From positions 369,045,501-369,109,500 of the forward strand of contig CM057451.1 in assembly GCA_016271365.2 (NCBI GenBank): a stretch of DNA of 64,000 nt, read 5' to 3'. Under the pieces are notes generated by a model. The model worked only from the letters and a program-made list of their open reading frames with translations, was not told the DNA's origin and did not search any database. Position numbers and translations under genes: made by a program. Below are positions 63,861 through 64,000 of the stretch, piece after piece (the stretch's first letter is position 1; each line of letters begins with the position of its first letter). Source of the DNA: Neoceratodus forsteri. Lineage: Eukaryota > Chordata > Ceratodontiformes > Ceratodontidae.

Positions 63861-64000
63861 TATGCTGGGTATTGTCAAGCTCAGTGGGGGGTTTAAAATG
63901 TATTTTTGCAATGTAGTGAGTTAGTCAGTGTGATATGACAGAGGAGATGCATTTAGGAGACTGTATTTCTCTTCCATTCTGTATCCATACTAAACGTAGT
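63861..64000. other. Window edge, unassigned
   Basis: No readable transposase residues. May still belong to the hAT element. Confidence 0.3.

Noticed and set aside
1..64000. CRISPR arrays, operons, rRNA or functional tRNA genes
   Set aside because: The regular repeats have units of 55-299 bp without conserved spacers. tRNA-like sequences are SINE heads. All coding families are eukaryotic retroelements or transposons.

Overview
The window looks like intergenic or intronic DNA from a vertebrate with a large, retrotransposon-rich genome. I infer an amphibian, possibly a caecilian, with moderate confidence. The grounds are several CR1-group LINEs, an L1 and a Tx1-like L1, Rex1-like and Vingi/I-type LINEs, a Penelope-like element, a long-LTR Gypsy element, hAT transposons and tRNA-derived SINEs together in 64 kb, next to what looks like the first exon of a vomeronasal type-2 receptor (V2R/class C GPCR). 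There are no bacterial genes, operons, rRNA genes or CRISPR arrays. Almost every long reading frame is a decayed transposable-element (TE) frame. The only convincing host coding sequence is the V2R-like exon at 56,121-56,335 on the minus strand.

Region 1 (1-1,379) is the end of a Gypsy-type LTR whose sister copy is the 5' LTR near 29.7-31.3 kb. Region 2 (about 1.93-22.1 kb) is one CR1 LINE on the minus strand, split by a nested set of insertions. Its 3' half lies at 1.93-4.56 kb and itself carries a Rex1-like fragment. Its 5' half lies at 19.63-22.1 kb. Between them sits a plus-strand CR1-group LINE (4.56-7.28 and 17.53-19.63 kb). That LINE is interrupted by a minus-strand L1 (7,285-17,515) flanked by a perfect 14-bp target-site duplication (TSD). 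The L1 is interrupted in turn by a plus-strand CR1 (10.31-12.95 kb) and a short SINE (13.16-13.26 kb).

Region 3 (22.1-29.7 kb) holds unassigned repeats, a 70-bp minisatellite, a CR1 reverse transcriptase (RT) fragment with a V-SINE-like element at its end, and a minus-strand Penelope-like element carrying a SINE between 15-bp TSDs. Region 4 (29.7-40.2 kb) is a Gypsy element: LTR, tRNA-Leu-like primer site, gag broken by a 3.4-kb CR1, then protease, RT, RNase H and integrase remnants. A GC-rich transposon end with its own minisatellite follows.

Region 5 (41.5-53.6 kb) appears to be a Tx1-like L1 split around 10.6 kb of DNA. That DNA holds a palindromic MITE (miniature inverted-repeat element), a CR1 3' end, a minisatellite, a 299-bp tandem repeat, and a foldback element with arms of about 630 bp. 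Each foldback arm carries a different DNA transposon: a 2.26-kb hAT-type element in the left arm and a 1.77-kb GGCC-ended element in the right. The opposite arm shows the empty site for each.

Region 6 (53.6-64 kb) has Rex1-like and CR1 3' ends, the V2R-like exon, SINEs, and a Zaphod-like hAT transposase remnant split by a Vingi-like LINE. No new multi-gene system was found. The strongest leads are the receptor exon, the foldback element with its two self-dating insertions, the unclassified GGCC-ended transposon family, and the resolvable order of nested insertions.
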